In this document: in pieces, positions 60,525 to 64,000 of the stretch | Numbering within the stretch: position 1 is the stretch's first letter | How the letters are laid out: each line of letters begins with the position of its first letter | Assembly (NCBI GenBank): GCA_964020155.1 | Contig: OZ026550.1 | Coordinates: 1,245,123 to 1,309,122, forward strand | DNA length: 64,000 nucleotides | Source: Chondrilla cf. caribensis | Lineage: Eukaryota; Porifera; Demospongiae; Chondrillida; Chondrillidae | Direction of reading: 5' to 3' | Translations under genes and position numbers: made by a program | The notes under the pieces: generated by a model | Databases searched by the model: none | What the model saw: the letters and a program-made list of their open reading frames with translations, nothing else | Told to the model about the DNA's origin: nothing

Positions 60525-61450
60525 ATTATTTAATCTATGAGAAGGGATATGTAGGATAAAAATGCTAAGCACCTTTTTGCGTAGCTTGTGGGAGAGGGGG
60601 GGTGTCCACATGATATTTTATGGAAATATAGCTGTGGATCTATACTATCTTTTGAAACAATTTTCATCTCTGTAGGTGGTCCCTAACCCTAACTACTTCC
60701 GAAGGTGCTTAATGTTATTTAATCTATGAGAAGGTATATGTAGGATTAAAATATGCTAAGCACCTTTTAGCGTAGCTCATGGGAGAGGGGGCGTGTCAAC
60801 AAGATATTTTATGGGAACCTAGCTGTGGACTTATACTTATGTATTAAATAATTTGCGTCTCCGTAGGTGGTGCCTATAACTCTAACTACATCCAGAGGTG
60901 CTTAATATTATTTAATGTATGGGAAGGTATAGGATTAAAAAATGCTAAGCACCTTTTTGTGTAGCTCATGGGAGAAGGGGTATGTGAACATGATATTTTA
61001 TGGGAATATAGCTGAGGGGGCATGTCAGCATATTTTATGAGGTCCTAGCTGTGTCACCCTATACTTACTTATGGAGCAATTTTAATCTCTGTAGGTGGTC
61101 CCTGTCCCTAGCTACATCAGAGGTGCTTAATATTTTTAATGTATGGGAAGGTATACGTAGGAATAAAAAATGCTAAGCACCTTTTAACGTAGCTCATGGG
61201 AGAGGGGGCGTGTCAATATGATAATTTATGGAGACCTAGCTGTGGATCTATACTAACTTATGAAGCAATTCTCATTTCCATAGGTGGTGCCTAATACTAA
61301 CTACATCCGGAGGGGGTTAATAGTTTTTTAATGTATGGGAAGATATAGGATGAAAGAATGTTCAGCAACTTTTTGTGTAGCTCATGGAAGATGGGGTGTG
61401 TCTATACACAATATTTTATGAGGACCTACCTGTGGACCTATACTAACTCA
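60525..61450. repeat. Tandem repeat, about 190-220 bp unit, five copies
   Basis: TTTAATCTATGAGAAGGTAT / TTTAATGTATGGGAAGGTAT begins units at about 60530, 60718, 60911, 61134 and 61327. Each contains TGCTAAGCACCTTTT, GTAGCTCATGGGAGAGGGG, GATATTTTATG, TAGCTGTGG and TGTAGGTGGT. No coding frame persists. Confidence 0.85.
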
Positions 61451-62204
61451 TGAAGCAATACTCAGTTGTCTGCATCTGCGGGGACGATATCCTCGGGCAG
61501 CATCCAAGATACTTTGTTGGTTTTGGTGTTCCAGTAGTAGGTGTACATGGACTTGCTGTCAATGCAAGGCTGCCACACTACACCTATGATATGGACAGGA
61601 TACCTCAGTACATATACTGTATGGCAGTGTGGGAACATGTAATAGTTGTATCCTACCTAGGTGTGCTGCAGCAACTATGCGTAAAGTGCTAAATGATTAT
61701 ACTGAGGACAAAATCGTCTTCGTAATGAATACTTCCTAATGATCACACTTTGACCTGAAATCCCCCACACGTATAGATTGTCAGGACCAAAGGTATTGGT
61801 GGACAAACTGGAGAAAATCTTACAGTCTCAGAAACTTTGATTTGTTCTCTTTACTGTGTATAATTTAATACTGATTTGTATACACTGGTTCATATTTTCC
61901 TATTCGTTTTATAGAACCACAAAATTCCATTTTCAGGGGGCATTTTACATACATTACAATAATATGGAAAAAGTCAGTTTCAAGATAATGCATCTGTTTT
62001 AGTGCTATGTCTGTATTTAAGGGGACTGGATTATAGAGGTCCCACTGTACCTTATTTGTAATTGCGGAGTGCAGCAAATGAAATTGCATTAATTGAAATG
62101 CAAACAAACAAGCAGCAAACGAAATAATATAATTCACTATAATGGTAATGATAGCAATAATATTGAAAGACTAGTTAAGATTATTATACAGTAAGATATC
62201 TGCA
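61451..62204. other. 3' flank of gene I
   Basis: An 80-codon plus-strand frame (61450-61692) without support is disregarded. 62045-62200 is a diverged copy of the conserved 3' block of G and H. Confidence 0.45.
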
Positions 62205-62210
62205 TTTATT
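62205..62210 (-). terminator. Candidate poly(A) signal of gene I
   Basis: AATAAA on the minus strand about 57 nt past the stop, as in genes G and H. Confidence 0.65.
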
Positions 62211-62266
62211 ATGTTAACAATGCTTTATAACAGTTTTAGCAACTGTGCATGGTTCTTGACCTCTCT

Positions 62267-64000
62267 TCACACCACTGCCATCACGACAGCTGTAGCTAAC
62301 AGAATAATGACTGAAAAGATGTTAGCTGCCGTAGCTTTCGAACCAGAGGAACCACCGTCTAATATCCCTGAAATGGCCTCCAATATGATGGTATCTCTCA
62401 CCATCCCGCCATGGTTCACACCGCTGAATTCCTGCCATTGGAAACTCTTTTCACTGCGCCACTTCAGACAGACTTCGAGGCTCACTTTATCAACGACTCC
62501 ATCACCACCCCCATATTGTATAGTCAGGTTAGTGTTAGCAGCATCGTCACTTGAGTAGATAAAAGTCAGCGGTGTCGGAGTATCACTCCCATAGAGGCAG
62601 TGAGTGGGAACTCCAGGGAAACGGTATCCAGCATTGATAGTGGAAGTTTGCATGTACTGGGTCCAACCGAGAGAGTAGTTGGCAAATGTGGTGAACATTT
62701 GTTGATAGTCTTTAGCAGTGTAGTTGGTAGTTGGAGTTTGCACCAGTACCTGGTCCCCATAGGCCTCTGCTCTAGGCATCAACCAGTACGATGCTTCTAG
62801 TGAACGTCGTACCTCTATTGGAACTTGAAATTGCGAAGGAAACAGTCCTGCCACAACCGCCTCCAAAGAGATACCTGCTCCTGCCCATGCAGCTGAAAGT
62901 GGTATGTACACCTTGATGTACTTGTTCTTCCACTCCTGAGTGACCACCTCGTTCAGGAAGTACAGGGACATCATTCCTCCCATACTGTGGACCACGAAGG
63001 CAACGGGTTCATTGGAGACATCGTACATCTCTTCAACAAGTTCTCTCAATGCATCATAATAGCCTCGGCTTTGATGAGAAACTATATGTATGGAGAATAA
63101 GAAGAAAAATGGTGGATACACATAGTTACTGTATGTTTATGCACTAGTAGCAAATTTATGGACCGTAGACCCAAGGGCATAAGGCTGGCTCGTCCATTCA
63201 AAGAGAAACTGCAGTAAACTTTAAATCTAAAAGATTTGCTTCATTGTGATGCCTTCTAGCTCCTCATTCATTTCTCAATTAGAACCGTAAATATTTACTG
63301 TATGGTTTCACAACACAAATTGCCAGATGCTATCATTGTGACAATATAACATAGGATGAATGATGTAATCCGTCAACTCAGTATTGTGCAACCTCCACCC
63401 ATTCCCTATAGTGCAACATCCACCTACTCACCATAACTCTCCACCCATTCCCTATAGTTCAACATCCACCCACTCCCTATAGTATTACATCCACCCACTC
63501 GCTACATCATGCCACGTATTGAAATTCCGCCCGCCCACTCACCAGCTGCTAGTCTCCAATCATAAGGAGCAGCTCTGATGGTCACACCTCTCTGGTAACC
63601 CTTAGCAACAAAATAATCCACAAAGACATCGAAATATTGAATTTCCTGGACTGCATCACATATCGAATCTCTTGGTTCTTGACACTCGACAACACGGGTG
63701 TTTCCAAAGCCAGGAACAGTAACATTGACTCCAGTTTTATCCGAATAGGTATTTGTAGAAGCATCATATTCCAACCTATACAGAGTATACGAGTTAATAA
63801 AATTAATGATTACTGGTGTACGTATATGTGACAACTTTAGAGTATGTTCTCAGTGAATGTGTGTTGTATACACAAGTGAACTACGTATAACCAAATCACC
63901 TACCCTGTGGCACTCTCCAAGTCCTCAAACAACCCTCTGGCACTCTCCCATGTCCTCCACTATATACCACTCTACTTCCTTCAATAATCCTCTACCCAGG
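62267..64000 (-). CDS. Gene I: LCAT/PLA2G15-like hydrolase, GPI-type tail, partial (5' end outside window)
   Basis: Exon 4 is 63081-62267 and exon 3 is 63775-63543. Exons 2 and 1 lie beyond the right edge. Exon 3 has VPGFGNTRVVECQEP and RAAPYDWRLAAG. Exon 4 has FVVHSMGGMMSLYFL (nucleophile), GGGDGVVDK (acid) and GVNHGG (histidine), the THCLYG / EVCLKW cysteines, and ends with GGSSGS plus the same uncharged hydrophobic tail. The frame is intact over everything visible. Intron 2 begins the 31-bp minisatellite motif at about 63900. Intron 3 has a short version of the 23/46-bp minisatellite (about 63395-63500). Confidence 0.88.
63395..63530. repeat. Short 23/46-bp minisatellite in gene I intron 3
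   Basis: About five half-units (CCACCCATTCCCTATAGTGC, CCACCTACTCACCATAACTC), next to the exon 3 donor. It is the smallest array of the G-H-I trio. Confidence 0.8.

Noticed and set aside
61450..61692. 80-codon open frame next to the 190-bp repeat
   Set aside because: No ortholog-like pattern or exon signals recognised; non-repeat flank only.

Overview
This is nuclear DNA of an animal: AT-rich, intron-bearing genes with GT-AG splice sites and fixed intron phases, and a receptor gene that combines complement-control (CCP/sushi), transmembrane and tyrosine-motif segments. The compact genes, the density of short inverted-repeat elements and the gene families suggest a non-bilaterian animal, most likely a demosponge. 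That placement is inference; no ribosomal or mitochondrial marker is present.

The window is dominated by one local family: serine acyl-hydrolases of the LCAT / lysosomal phospholipase A2 (PLA2G15) type. Every copy has the same four-exon plan: signal peptide; oxyanion loop plus Cys-Trp-Cys lid; PGFG...APYDWRL block; catalytic Ser/Asp/His exon. Intron phases are 1-2-1. Six copies are readable as genes. On the minus strand, gene A (1454-3482, frameshifted), G (48538-51755), H (55873-59162) and I (62267 to beyond the window end) end in a small-residue/hydrophobic tail that looks like a GPI-anchor signal. Genes B (plus, 13415-15764), D (plus, 38872-41210) and F (minus, 42799-45525) end just after the catalytic core and should be soluble secreted enzymes. 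Around them lie dead copies: 17.6-18.1 kb, 19.8-21.75 kb, 22.0 kb, 31.4-33.2 kb (two units) and 34.9-37.5 kb. The region is an actively duplicating and decaying tandem family with two functional classes.

In the middle (23.5-29.7 kb, minus) is an unrelated six-exon gene, which I assembled from splice signals: signal peptide, two jacalin-type lectin domains, one CCP domain, a transmembrane helix and a tail with ITIM-like and NPxY tyrosine motifs. It reads as a candidate cell-surface glycan-recognition receptor.

The spacers are full of repeats. They include a 1.35 kb tandem repeat (4.0-8.4 kb), 115-125 bp repeats (9.5 kb), about 360 bp repeats (46.9-47.95 kb), about 190 bp repeats (60.5-61.45 kb) and long (CA)n and (AT)n runs. 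Minisatellites of 22-23 bp sit at the 5' end of intron 3 and repeatedly carry a GGTGAGTG splice-donor-like core. Many DNA-transposon or MITE copies with clear terminal inverted repeats are present (pogo/Tigger-like at 20.1 kb, Tc1-like at 16.2 kb, hAT-like nested complex at 52.2-55.1 kb). A 5'-truncated non-LTR retroelement with a 14-bp target duplication sits inside a dead LCAT copy. Several insertions can be checked against paralogous empty sites within this same window.
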